64,000 nt of DNA from an uncultured Lachnospiraceae bacterium. GTDB lineage: Bacteria > Bacillota > Clostridia > Lachnospirales > Lachnospiraceae. Under the pieces are notes generated by a model. The model worked only from the letters and a program-made list of their open reading frames with translations. It did no database searches and was not told where the DNA came from. Where the stretch lies: assembly GCA_910578555.1 (NCBI GenBank), contig CAJTPS010000007.1, positions 62,001 through 126,000 on the forward strand. The letters run 5' to 3'. The position numbers and the translations under genes are program-made. Positions 25,346 to 33,700 of the stretch are shown in pieces (the stretch's first letter is position 1; every line of letters starts with the position of its first letter).

Positions 25346-26488
25346 TCATTTATATTTCCCGATGCATTCCGTAACTTCTGCAAGCTCTTTCTCTCCCGTG
25401 ATAAAGAGCCTTGCGGAAGCCTCTGTGGCAATGTCGCTCGGCTTTTCCTCCAGCAGAAATCTGATATCCGCTTCGCCCGGCTGCTTGATCCTGCAGCTGC
25501 TCACGATCTCGTTCAATCGGCCAAAATAGCGCATGAGCTCCGCAAATATTTTCTCCTGACTGCCGGCGGTCTTCCTGTGCCTCTCTCTGACTCTGTCCAG
25601 CACGCTCTCTCCGTACGCCTGCCGCTCCAATTCGCAGACGGCGATCACCTGCATGGACAGCTTCAATTCCCCCGTAATGTCCGATGCCTCCATCAGCACA
25701 TCCGGCCTTCTCTCCAATACGCCCAGAAAGTATTCCTTCGCTCCGGTCAGATCCCCCTGCCAGAAATATGCCGCAAGCTGCTCCTTCATCTGTCCTGTTT
25801 CATATTTCTCAGTGGTCATGCCTACTTTGCATTCATAAACCTTCAGTCCCTTCACTTTCACCCAGACATACAGCAGAAACTCTGAAATAAAACCGTACAC
25901 GCGCTTATGATAATCATCATATCCGCCGGGGTTGATCCTTTTCTCCACTTCTGCAAAAATGGTAAAAAGCCACTCGGCGTACTCGTCATACAATTCCTTG
26001 GAAGCGACCATCATATTGCCGAAATAAGTGCCGTTTTCATGCACCAGCCGCTCGAAGGCATCATAATATGCCGGATACATCTGCCGGATCACCTCGCCGG
26101 TGGTCACCAGATCGAAAATATTGTAGTCGCTTGCGTATCCGTCAAAATAGGAATAGTTGAGTTTTAATCTCTTGGAGACAATCATGTCATAGTCCTGTAA
26201 GATCGACAGATAATCCCGCTCATTCAGGATTCTGCCTTCCTCGGTACAGAAATACCGACGGTAGTGACAGATTCCCACATAATCCGTCGTGCGGATATTC
26301 TTCCACACCCAGTACACGCCCGTAAGTTCTCCGTAATAGCAGTTCTTCGCGGATATATTATCGCCTGTGTCATCCCCGGCATAACCGAAGTTTTCCGCGT
26401 TCACACGCCCCACATGCAGGGGCATATAGACCGGGTCCGGCGGCTTGGGAAATTTCTTATGTGTCATCGTAAAAATGGTTACTGACAT
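25346..26488 (-). CDS. DUF4422 glycosyltransferase-like protein
   Basis: 380 residues. The N-terminal domain (about 1-230) carries the DUF4422 pattern: SVTIFTMTHKKF, P-L-H-V-G, GDNISAKNCYYGELTGVYWV, DYVGICHYRRYF, ILQDYDMIVSKR, YGNMMVASKELYDEY and FGFISEF-like elements. Such domains occur in capsular and cell-surface polysaccharide glycosyltransferases. A C-terminal helical extension of about 130 residues is unusual. The start at 26488 follows GAGGAT; the frame is open to 26575. The gene stands alone with no polysaccharide cluster nearby. Confidence 0.82.
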   Translation of the reverse strand: MSVTIFTMTHKKFPKPPDPVYMPLHVGRVNAENFGYAGDDTGDNISAKNCYYGELTGVYWVWKNIRTTDYVGICHYRRYFCTEEGRILNERDYLSILQDYDMIVSKRLKLNYSYFDGYASDYNIFDLVTTGEVIRQMYPAYYDAFERLVHENGTYFGNMMVASKELYDEYAEWLFTIFAEVEKRINPGGYDDYHKRVYGFISEFLLYVWVKVKGLKVYECKVGMTTEKYETGQMKEQLAAYFWQGDLTGAKEYFLGVLERRPDVLMEASDITGELKLSMQVIAVCELERQAYGESVLDRVRERHRKTAGSQEKIFAELMRYFGRLNEIVSSCRIKQPGEADIRFLLEEKPSDIATEASARLFITGEKELAEVTECIGKYK

Positions 26489-26681
26489 GGGTATTGATCC
26501 TCGTTTCTGCCTGCTTATATATACTGATACGTAATTTTCCATAGTACAAAAGCTGCGACTGCAGTATTCCTGCAATCTTTTTTATTATAAATTTCCCGTT
26601 GGTTTTCGTCAACGGCATGAAAAATTTTACAGGAATTATCCCTTATGTAAAAAACAAGCTTTTTTTCTTTCTTCACTCTCT

Positions 26682-26719
26682 TGACATTTTAAATCAGCGT
26701 GATATCATAATGATATCAA
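26682..26719 (+). promoter_or_regulatory. Promoter with overlapping 19-bp palindromic operator for the SPFH/RHH operon
   Basis: TTGACA at 26682-26687. The -10 position (18-base spacer, TCATAA) lies inside a perfect palindrome TGATATCAT-A-ATGATATCA (26701-26719). A protein bound here would block RNA polymerase. The ribbon-helix-helix protein encoded second in the operon is an obvious candidate ligand. This region is part of a 312-base gap (26489-26800) that otherwise holds only a CCGTTG/CAACGG hairpin near 26596-26616. Confidence 0.55.
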
Positions 26720-26800
26720 AATATTTTTCAGAAGCGTCTGCTGCCATACTGACGGGAACAAGCATACACGGCACATCATCGCTTCGGAACGGAGGAAACC

Positions 26801-27853
26801 ATGAGTGAACCTATTTTAGAAGAAAAACTGATACAGGGAAAAAAGAACGGCATGCCGATGCTGCTCCTGACCCTGCTGCTGTATGCAGTCGCTATCGCAG
26901 GATTAGTCTTCGGCATCATCCATTTTGAAGGAGAGACGGCTACCCCGCTCACGATCACTGTTTTTGTAATAAGTCTGATTTTCATACTGCTGGGCTGGAT
27001 TCTGTTCTGCGGTCTGACGGTCTTAAAGCCGCAGGAAGCAGTGGTGCTGACTTTATTCGGTAAATATGTCGGCACACTCAAGGGCGACGGCTTCTACTAT
27101 GTTAATCCGTTCTGCTCCGCAGTTAACCCCGCCTCCCATACAAAATTAAGCCAGAGCGGCGATGTAAAGGGAGTCGGCGGTCCCGCGGGCGCACTGGTGA
27201 TTGCCGAGTCCGGCATCAGTACCGCTCAGGAAGCGCCTACCAAAAAGCTTTCCCTGAAGATCATGACCCTGAACAACAGCCGTCAGAAAATCAATGACTG
27301 TCTGGGCAACCCGGTTGAAATCGGTATCGCGGTGACCTGGCGAATCGTGGATACCGCCAAAGCTGTTTTTAACGTAGACAACTATAAAGAGTTTCTGTCA
27401 CTGCAGTGCGACAGCGCACTTCGTAATATCGTGCGGATCTACCCTTACGACGTAGCACCCAATGTGGACACCACCGGAGACGGTATGGCTGACGAAGGCA
27501 GTCTGCGCGGTTCCAGCGAAGTGGTGGCCGCAAGAATACGGGAAGAAATTCAGAACAGAGTCGAGGAAGCAGGGCTTGAGATTGTAGAAGCGAGAATCAC
27601 ATACCTCGCATATGCGCCCGAAATTGCCGCAGTGATGTTGCAGAGGCAACAGGCATCTGCTATCATTGATGCAAGAAAGATGATCGTAGACGGAGCTGTG
27701 GGTATGGTGGAGATGGCTTTAGAACGCCTGAGTGAAAATCACACCGTAGAGCTTGACGAAGAACGCAAAGCCGCGATGGTATCCAATCTGCTGGTAGTCC
27801 TGTGTGGCAACCATGACGCGCAGCCGGTCGTTAATTCCGGAAGTCTCTATTAG
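26801..27853 (+). CDS. SPFH/Band 7 domain membrane protein
   Basis: 350 residues. Two N-terminal hydrophobic helices (about 18-40 and 47-70) are followed by an SPFH domain beginning LKPQEAVVLTLFGKYVGTLKGDGFYYVNPF. A-V-T-W-R-I-V-D-T-A-K and a C-terminal coiled region with EIQNRVEEAGLEIVEARITYLAYAPEIAAVMLQRQQA also fit stomatin-like proteins. These organise membrane microdomains or assist membrane proteases. A GGAGG site precedes the ATG. The small DNA-binding protein at 27868 follows after 14 bases, an arrangement seen in other Clostridia. Confidence 0.9.
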   Translation: MSEPILEEKLIQGKKNGMPMLLLTLLLYAVAIAGLVFGIIHFEGETATPLTITVFVISLIFILLGWILFCGLTVLKPQEAVVLTLFGKYVGTLKGDGFYYVNPFCSAVNPASHTKLSQSGDVKGVGGPAGALVIAESGISTAQEAPTKKLSLKIMTLNNSRQKINDCLGNPVEIGIAVTWRIVDTAKAVFNVDNYKEFLSLQCDSALRNIVRIYPYDVAPNVDTTGDGMADEGSLRGSSEVVAARIREEIQNRVEEAGLEIVEARITYLAYAPEIAAVMLQRQQASAIIDARKMIVDGAVGMVEMALERLSENHTVELDEERKAAMVSNLLVVLCGNHDAQPVVNSGSLY

Positions 27854-27867
27854 AAACGGAGGATTTT

Positions 27868-28071
27868 ATGGGAGATTCAGGCAAGAAACAAGTGCCCCTC
27901 AGATTATCCACAAAGCTTTATGATGCAATTGCCTCGTGGGCAGAAGACGACTTCCGTTCCGTCAACGGACAGATTGAATATCTCCTGACAGAATGCGTCA
28001 GGCAGCGGAAGAAAAACGGAAAATATGTGTCCGATGAAATTGACGTCCCGCCCGAACTGGATATCAGTTAA
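27868..28071 (+). CDS. Arc-type ribbon-helix-helix DNA-binding protein
   Basis: 67 residues: KKQVPLRLSTKLYDAIASWAEDDFRSVNGQIEYLLTECVRQRKK matches the beta strand plus two helices of Arc/MetJ repressors. RHH proteins act as dimers or tetramers on short palindromes. The ribosome site is GGAGG. Co-transcription with the SPFH gene and the palindrome over its promoter (26701-26719) suggest autoregulation. Confidence 0.85.
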   Translation: MGDSGKKQVPLRLSTKLYDAIASWAEDDFRSVNGQIEYLLTECVRQRKKNGKYVSDEIDVPPELDIS

Positions 28072-28270
28072 TCCGGATATCCGAAGGCATGATCCCAGCA
28101 GGCCTGCTGCCTGAGTCCCCGCTCTTCCAGCGCGCCCACGGGGCATGCCTTCACGCAAAGACTGCAGTCATTCATAGATTCTCTCTCAGCGCATCAGGCT
28201 CTAATTCCTGTTCGCACATCTCTTCCCACAAAATAAAAGAACAGCATACTCACCAAGTCTGTACAACTGC
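28068..28270 (-). pseudogene. Decayed 4Fe-4S / epoxyqueuosine-reductase-like fragment
   Basis: Read on the minus strand, about 28180-28068 encodes NDCSLCVKACPVGALEERGL then RQQACWDHAFGYPD-stop. This aligns with HCNLCVDACPVNALEKPELQ then QQLCWDYAFG in the intact gene at 36248-36931. Upstream bases in another frame read EQELEPDALREN, matching the preceding part of the family, so a frameshift separates them. Both ends are missing. The fragment lies convergent to the RHH gene and overlaps its stop by three bases. Confidence 0.6.
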
Positions 28271-28367
28271 CCCGGGACACATCCCGTGCTGATAAGGGCA
28301 AAAATTACAGAAATTTCTCACATAATATATTATAAACGCCGAAAATGCAGAAAATATTGATATAAAA

Positions 28368-28397
28368 TTGACAAAAAATGCACAATAATGGTACAAT
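28368..28397 (+). promoter_or_regulatory. Promoter of the KAS III-like / receptor operon
   Basis: Perfect TTGACA (28368-28373), 18-base spacer, TACAAT (28392-28397). Transcription would begin near 28404, giving a leader of about 200 bases. Confidence 0.65.
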
Positions 28398-28463
28398 GTA
28401 GCTATTATACTTGTAAGCCATTAAACCAGTGTTACAAAGTCCATATTCTATTTTACACAATAA

Positions 28464-28500
28464 GATGTTTATCATGTTTTATGATAAACGACATTTTTTT
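28464..28500 (+). terminator. Terminator-like hairpin inside the leader of the KAS III-like operon
   Basis: GTTTATCAT (28467-28475) and ATGATAAAC (28481-28489) form a perfect 9-bp stem with a 5-base loop, followed within 5 bases by seven T residues (28494-28500). It lies about 60 bases after the predicted transcription start and 100 bases before the first gene. It may be an attenuator or the end of a short RNA. The rest of the leader (28501-28602) is AT-rich with no recognised riboswitch. Confidence 0.6.
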
Positions 28501-28602
28501 GAGAGGTGATATACAGCGAAAACACATTGCAGGGGTATATAAAATATTATATGTAGGTTATAGCTTAGATTATCAAATGTCGAAAAATCGGAGGTTATAC
28601 TT

Positions 28603-29598
28603 ATGAAAAATATTTTAATTAAGGGGACAGGTGTATATATTCCGTCTAATAAAGTTTATAACGAACAGTTGGACGAGCATTTTGAAAAACAGGGTCTTAA
28701 TGCTCATAATCTGATGAATCATCTGGGCAGACGGAAGCGGTATTTTATTTCGGAAGGGGAAAATACGATAACCATGTGTCAGAATGCAATTGATGATTGC
28801 GTCAAAAAGCACGGTATAGACTTACAGGACATCGATATGCTTGTGGTATGTACGGATACGCCCGAATATTTATTTCCGTCTAATGCAATGACTTTGACCG
28901 GTCTATACGGAGAGACATTGCAAAATGTGAAAATTGCATTTGATTTGAATTCAAACTGTACCGGAATGATCCAGGGAATGGATGTTGTGTATAAGTACAT
29001 GAAAACATCGGATATATCAAAAGCGTTGATTGTCGGCTGTTTCTGTATCACACCGATTGCGTTATGGTCTGACACAGTTGTATATGGAACATTTGCGGAT
29101 GCATCCGCCTGTATCGTGCTGGAAAGTCGCGAGGAAGCGAAAACAAGAGGCTTTCTGGAAACAAAAGTCAACGTGGATGCACGTTTTTACAAACAGGTAA
29201 CATATCCGGGATGCGGTATGGCAAAAGTTCCGCTGAAAGCCATAGAGCCAAATGAGAAACGATTAATCTGGAATCCGTTTAAAATGGATTTTTTGCCACA
29301 AGTCTGGCATGACATGATAACGGAAGTGTTACATAATAACTCATTGGAAGTTGATGATATAGATTTTTTCATATTTTCACAGCTCAGTGACGAATTTAAT
29401 ATGAAAACACTTGAACTTCTGCATATACCGGAAGAAAAATATCATTTCTTAGGCATGGAATACGGGTATACCGGAAATACCTGTCCGATCTTATGTCTGA
29501 ACAGGATGTGGGACAAATATGCCGGACAGGGCAATCGGATTGTAATCAGTACCGTCGGCGCCGGATTATCTTACATTGTACAATTATATGAATTTTAG
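28603..29598 (+). CDS. 3-oxoacyl-ACP synthase III-like (thiolase fold) protein lacking the catalytic histidine
   Basis: 331 residues. The KAS III fold is clear: KGTGVYIPSNKV start, DMLVVCTDTPEYLFPSNA, acylation site NSNCTGMIQG with Cys119, YGTFADASACIVLE, and C-terminal GYTGNTCP with the conserved Asn292. The His-Gln-Ala-Asn motif of FabH is replaced by FFIFSQLSDEF: serine stands at the His position (about 259) and at the Asn position. It could still acylate Cys119 but is unlikely to decarboxylate malonyl-ACP in the usual way. It is followed 14 bases later by a receptor gene. GC is visibly lower than in surrounding genes. Confidence 0.85.
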   Translation: MKNILIKGTGVYIPSNKVYNEQLDEHFEKQGLNAHNLMNHLGRRKRYFISEGENTITMCQNAIDDCVKKHGIDLQDIDMLVVCTDTPEYLFPSNAMTLTGLYGETLQNVKIAFDLNSNCTGMIQGMDVVYKYMKTSDISKALIVGCFCITPIALWSDTVVYGTFADASACIVLESREEAKTRGFLETKVNVDARFYKQVTYPGCGMAKVPLKAIEPNEKRLIWNPFKMDFLPQVWHDMITEVLHNNSLEVDDIDFFIFSQLSDEFNMKTLELLHIPEEKYHFLGMEYGYTGNTCPILCLNRMWDKYAGQGNRIVISTVGAGLSYIVQLYEF

Positions 29599-29612
29599 GA
29601 GGTAAACTTTTT

Positions 29613-31157
29613 ATGAACAGGAAGAAAACCGCGGTTGAAGTGTATTTATCTACGGTATTTAAATGGGGACTCATTATACTGGTGTGCGCATGTATGTGTG
29701 CTACCGTCATGTTTAATACCGAAAAAATGTTCGGCTTATATCCTACAGTGCCATGGCTTGCAACAATCGGTCTGGGTATTATGGATATCACCTTTTTTGC
29801 TATTGCAATACTGATCATAAAGTCTTCATTTGACCAGGACGGATATTTAAAAGAAGGCAGATTACGGATCGGTAAGATCTTTTCGGTGGTTGTACTGGTT
29901 ATTCAATGGAATTATCTGCTGTATATGCTTCCGACCAGAACATTCTGGGGATTTTTATTCTTTTTCCTTATCTTAATGGCATTCTTTCTGGATATTAAGA
30001 TGCTGCTCATAAGCGGTCTTGCCTGTATGGTATCGCTGTTTATCGGCTGGTTTATCCGTGGAACAGACCTGCTTCCGGTTAAAGACGAATTGTTCCTTAC
30101 AGATGTTATTATGTGTCTGGTTGCACTCACGCTCTCTCTGACAGGTCTGCTCATATTTGTTTTCTTCGTTGCCCACTTCTTAGTAAACGCGAAGAAAGAC
30201 GAGCTGGAGAAGAACAATGAACATGTTACAAGTGTTCTTGCGGCAGTGCAGTCATTATCCGAGAACCTGCACACAGCAGGTCTGTCACTTTCACAGGTAT
30301 CGGAAAATGAAAGTACCTCTGCCGCGGAATTAGCAGCTACAAGCGAGCAGTTAGTTGAAAGCAGTAATCTGCTCAGTTCAAAGACGGATGAAAGTATGAC
30401 AAATCTTGGTGAATTGAGTGAATGGGAAAACGTAGTTGCCAATAATGTTGAAAAGGTGGAACAGGTTTCCAAAGATCTGCTGGATAAATCTGTCGAAAAC
30501 GAAAAGCTTCTCGGTGACTTACATACCATTAACGGTGAAGTGTCTGAGTCAATGAAGGCCACGACCGAAATAACCCAGCGGTTATCTGAGGCAGTACAGG
30601 AAATCGGCGTAACCTTAAATCTCATAAGTGATATTTCCAGTTCCACGAACCTGCTGGCGTTGAATGCAGCTATTGAGGCTGCCAGGGCCGGCGAGGCCGG
30701 CAGAGGATTTGCCGTTGTTGCAACAGAGGTAGGGAATCTGGCAAACAGCACACAGCAGTCATTGCAGGTTGTGCAATCGGTGATTGAAAGAGTACAGCAG
30801 AATGTCAGAGATATTACTGCGCAGGTAAATGAAAACTCTGTAAAGCTTGGTACGCAAAACGAATATTTCCAGAATGTATTCCAGAGTATACAGGATATGA
30901 CCGGGTTATTAAATACATCAGTGGAAACAATCAATACCATGAGTGAAGCACACGGAAAGCAGTCAGAAGTCATTAATAAAACGATTTCCATCAATCAGGA
31001 TATTGCTGAAAGTGTCAGAGAGGAAAATGAACGGTTCAATGCAATCAACGCCATGGCGGAAAGTAATGCCGATGACACATCAGAGGTTGCCACGCAGGCA
31101 AGCGCGATCAATGAAATGGTCGACAAGATGACAGAATTATTAAAGAATGGTGATTAG
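29613..31157 (+). CDS. Methyl-accepting chemotaxis-like receptor with six-TM sensor module
   Basis: 514 residues. The first 195 hold about six TM helices with only short loops (helices near 12-35, 44-65, 88-105, 112-130, 135-150, 168-193) and no extracellular domain or HAMP. A coiled-coil MA domain follows, with tip NLLALNAAIEAARAGEAGRG and FAVVATEVGNLANS near residue 350-380. Sensing must occur within or through the membrane, as expected for a lipid-like or membrane-permeable signal. The ribosome site is AGGAGG. It forms an operon with the KAS III-like gene. The hairpin at 31162-31186 ends the operon. Confidence 0.88.
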   Translation: MNRKKTAVEVYLSTVFKWGLIILVCACMCATVMFNTEKMFGLYPTVPWLATIGLGIMDITFFAIAILIIKSSFDQDGYLKEGRLRIGKIFSVVVLVIQWNYLLYMLPTRTFWGFLFFFLILMAFFLDIKMLLISGLACMVSLFIGWFIRGTDLLPVKDELFLTDVIMCLVALTLSLTGLLIFVFFVAHFLVNAKKDELEKNNEHVTSVLAAVQSLSENLHTAGLSLSQVSENESTSAAELAATSEQLVESSNLLSSKTDESMTNLGELSEWENVVANNVEKVEQVSKDLLDKSVENEKLLGDLHTINGEVSESMKATTEITQRLSEAVQEIGVTLNLISDISSSTNLLALNAAIEAARAGEAGRGFAVVATEVGNLANSTQQSLQVVQSVIERVQQNVRDITAQVNENSVKLGTQNEYFQNVFQSIQDMTGLLNTSVETINTMSEAHGKQSEVINKTISINQDIAESVREENERFNAINAMAESNADDTSEVATQASAINEMVDKMTELLKNGD

Positions 31158-31161
31158 AGAT

Positions 31162-31189
31162 CAGGGGGCGAGTGTATCGCCCCCTGTTT
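31162..31189. terminator. Bidirectional terminator hairpin
   Basis: CAGGGGGCGA (31162-31171) pairs exactly with TCGCCCCCTG (31177-31186) around a five-base loop, followed by TTTAAAT. It lies between the convergent receptor gene and the gene at 31188-31946, serving at least the former. Confidence 0.7.
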
Positions 31190-31946
31190 AAATGAAATTG
31201 ACCAACGCATAAATCAGATGACAGACCGTAAAGGCCGAAGCCGGCACCACTGCAATCCCATTCTTCCTGCCGATCGCATAGAACAGAAACGCAAGGCACG
31301 GCGGAACCGTCAGCCCCAATATGACCGGCACATTTGCGATGCCTGCATAATAAACCGCCCAGCTTGCGAAATAGAGCAGGCAGCAGATCAGCGTCGCAAC
31401 AATCAAGGGCGTGACCCTTGTTTTTTCACTTACACTACGTTCACCCTCCTGATTTCTGATAAAGCACAGCGCAACCACCATCAGCACCTGACATACCGAA
31501 GCGACCGTGTCCAGCGCCGCCGTGGCTGATTCCGCCCTTAAGACATCATTCGGCGCCGAAACCGCAAACCAGATAAAATTAGGCAGCATGACCACCAGAA
31601 ACAACAGCAGGCCGAACGGATCAAAATCAAATTTATATTTTTTCATATGCAGTTTCTTAAGCTCTCCTAAAACATCAATATTCTTGTAAAATGGTTGATT
31701 ATTCGATAATCGGAGCACCAGTCGTTCCGGCTGGGAATCCGTGCCATTGTAAAACACAACAAATTCCGGAGCCGGAATTCTGACCATCCGTCTGCCGTAT
31801 AAATCCTCATCTCTGGTACTGCCTTGCAGCACGCTGCTTACATAAAACAGATCACGTAACGGCATGTTTGGATTAACGGTTGACTGGTGCTCATAAAGCA
31901 ACAGTTCATGGGCAAGCACAAAGGAAATATCATTCTTATAGTTCAT
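31188..31946 (-). CDS. Chimeric ORF: truncated Rpn-type nuclease fragment fused to a TM protein
   Basis: 252 codons. Residues 1-85 match the catalytic core of Rpn/PD-(D/E)XK transposases (NDISFVLAHELLLYEHQSTV, NPNMPLRDLFYV, EFVVFYNGT with E-x-Q). From about 101 (MKKYKFDFDPFGLLLFL) the sequence becomes a five-TM protein unrelated to that family. Upstream of 31946 the same nuclease reading (TDEGCLEITTLENAVY) continues without an ATG up to the stop of the phosphatase gene at 32009, so the nuclease part lacks its 5' end. The membrane protein may be expressed from ATG 31646. Function unknown. Confidence 0.55.
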   Translation of the reverse strand: MNYKNDISFVLAHELLLYEHQSTVNPNMPLRDLFYVSSVLQGSTRDEDLYGRRMVRIPAPEFVVFYNGTDSQPERLVLRLSNNQPFYKNIDVLGELKKLHMKKYKFDFDPFGLLLFLVVMLPNFIWFAVSAPNDVLRAESATAALDTVASVCQVLMVVALCFIRNQEGERSVSEKTRVTPLIVATLICCLLYFASWAVYYAGIANVPVILGLTVPPCLAFLFYAIGRKNGIAVVPASAFTVCHLIYALVNFI

Positions 31947-32008
31947 ATAGACTGCATTTTCCAGTGTCGTAATCTCCAGACATCCCTCATCTGTGTATGC
32001 AGTTTCCC

Positions 32009-32572
32009 CTAACCCTCTTCAAAGTTAATGATCTGCTCCACCACAAAGCTGTGATCCGTATACGCAAGCTGGACAATACCGCAGTTACCGATAAAACCTT
32101 TCTCTTCGCTTTCATAGGAAATGGCCTTTAAAAATCTTTTGATGGCCATCCCGTGCGTAACCACCAGCACGACACTGCCGTTATGCTCCTCAGCTATCGT
32201 TTCCATCGTGCGGAATATCCTGTCTGTAAATTCCTCCAGGTCCTCCCCGCCGTATTTCACGAAATAATCGCCATACGGGTATTTCGGATTTTCACTGTTC
32301 GGCGTTGCTTCTTTCGTTCCCAAAAATATTTCTTTCAGACCTTTCAGCCGCTGATAGGGCATGTCCGTGACCAGTTCTGCCGTATCACATGCCCTTTCCG
32401 CTGTAGAGCTATATACAGAATCAAACTTTATATGGTGCGTCTGATACCATGCTTTTGCAGCCAGCGCCTGCTTGATCCCCTTGTCTGTCAGAGGCGAATC
32501 ACACTGTCCCTGATTGACGTCCATCACATTAAACAGCGTTTGTCCATGCCGCATTAAAAAGATTGTTTTCAT
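32009..32572 (-). CDS. Histidine phosphatase family protein (phosphoglycerate-mutase-like)
   Basis: 187 residues with MKTIFLMRHGQTLFNVMDVNQG at the N-terminus (phospho-acceptor His in RHG), SSTAERACDTAEL, catalytic Glu in KEIFLG, and VVLVVTHGMAIKRFL near the C-terminus (second His). The size suits a broad-specificity phosphatase rather than a glycolytic mutase. Substrate unknown. It lies 33 bases downstream of the radical SAM gene and may share its transcript. Confidence 0.92.
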   Translation of the reverse strand: MKTIFLMRHGQTLFNVMDVNQGQCDSPLTDKGIKQALAAKAWYQTHHIKFDSVYSSTAERACDTAELVTDMPYQRLKGLKEIFLGTKEATPNSENPKYPYGDYFVKYGGEDLEEFTDRIFRTMETIAEEHNGSVVLVVTHGMAIKRFLKAISYESEEKGFIGNCGIVQLAYTDHSFVVEQIINFEEG

Positions 32573-32605
32573 GTCGGTTCCTTTCGTTCTCTTCCCCGCC
32601 GCTGT

Positions 32606-33475
32606 CTAAAACAACGACAACTGCTCATACCCCTTATTCTCCGGAAATTCATGCAGATATGCGAAAATCTTCTCCACATTATTCACAATATGATTGTCCC
32701 TGCAAAAATCTCGGAAATACTTCATCAGTTCTCCCGACCGTTCGCTGGGAATCTCATAGTCGTACCCGAACCTGCAATGATATTTCTCACGCATTCCCGG
32801 AAAATGTCTGTCCAGTGCGGCATAGAAGTATTCCCGATCCCCCTTGCGCAGCGTTACACCCATGCCAAAACAGATGATCCCGTACACACCCGCTTCCCGG
32901 CAATACGCTAAAATTTCCTCAATGTTCTCCCGCGTATCGTTGATATAGGGCAGAATCGGCGACAGCCACACCACTGTAGGAATGTCGTTTTCTCTCATAA
33001 TCTGCAGTACCTCATACCGCCGCTTCGTGGTGCACACATTAGGTTCTATAATGCGGCACAAATCCTCGTCATATGTTGTAAGCGTCATCTGCACCACACA
33101 TTTTGCCTTGCGGTTAATGCTTTGCAGAAGATCCAGATCCCGCAGAATACGGTCTGATTTCGTCTGCACCGTGACACCGAACCCGTACTCGTCAATCAGT
33201 TCCAGACATCTTCTCGTCAGCCGAAGTTCCTCCTCGCAGTGCATATACGGATCGCACATCGCCCCGGTGCCAATCATGCATTTTTTCCGTTTGGAACGAA
33301 GCGCCCGCTCTAACAGTTCCGGTGCATTCTGCTTTACCTCGATATCTTCAAAATCATGCTGCATCTGATAACATTCGCTGCGGCTGTCGCAGTATATGCA
33401 GCCATGTGTACAGCCGCGGTACAGATTCATGCCGTTATGCGCTGATAAGATTCTTTTGGCGTCCACAAAGTGCAT
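32606..33475 (-). CDS. Radical SAM protein, SPL-like family
   Basis: 289 residues. The [4Fe-4S] cluster motif is YRGCTHGCIYCDSRS (CxxxCxxC) near residue 21-28. It is followed by MIGTGAMCDPYMHCEEEL and VTVQTKSDRILRDLDLL, as in the spore-photoproduct-lyase-related and Rv2578c-type radical SAM families. A C-terminal extension contains FRDFCRDNHI and ends EQLSLF. The reaction is unknown for this subgroup; spore photoproduct lyase proper is longer. Start at 33475 with AAGGAG upstream. Confidence 0.88.
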   Translation of the reverse strand: MHFVDAKRILSAHNGMNLYRGCTHGCIYCDSRSECYQMQHDFEDIEVKQNAPELLERALRSKRKKCMIGTGAMCDPYMHCEEELRLTRRCLELIDEYGFGVTVQTKSDRILRDLDLLQSINRKAKCVVQMTLTTYDEDLCRIIEPNVCTTKRRYEVLQIMRENDIPTVVWLSPILPYINDTRENIEEILAYCREAGVYGIICFGMGVTLRKGDREYFYAALDRHFPGMREKYHCRFGYDYEIPSERSGELMKYFRDFCRDNHIVNNVEKIFAYLHEFPENKGYEQLSLF

Positions 33476-33545
33476 GGTGCAATTTCTCCTTTCAGCCTGT
33501 CGGCTGCTTTATCTTACTGTCTCCATTCTACACTTCAATAACTGA

Positions 33546-33665
33546 GTAACAGTTCAGCCTTATGCACACAAAATGCTCCAAAGTCGCATTTTGGCGCTTG
33601 CATAACTCATAAAATCGCATACAGAGCGATTTTACTCGCGGAATAGTGCAAGGCTGAACTGTTAC
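33546..33665. repeat. MITE-like palindromic repeat R2, copy 2 (inverted relative to copy 1)
   Basis: 120 bp with perfect termini GTAACAGTTCAGCCTT and AAGGCTGAACTGTTAC. Reverse-complemented, it follows the 25205-25343 copy almost base for base (GCACTATTCCGCGAGTAAAA, then AAGCGCCAAAA, then AGCA-TTTGTGTGC). It differs by an internal deletion of about 20 bp. Located between the radical SAM gene and a MATE gene. Confidence 0.82.
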
Positions 33666-33700
33666 ATAACTGACATCATTATGTCATATTAAATTCCACT

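Noticed and set aside
28398..28602. c-di-GMP or other known riboswitch in the leader of the KAS III-like operon
   Set aside because: No conserved core of the classes I know could be matched. Only a terminator stem is clear.
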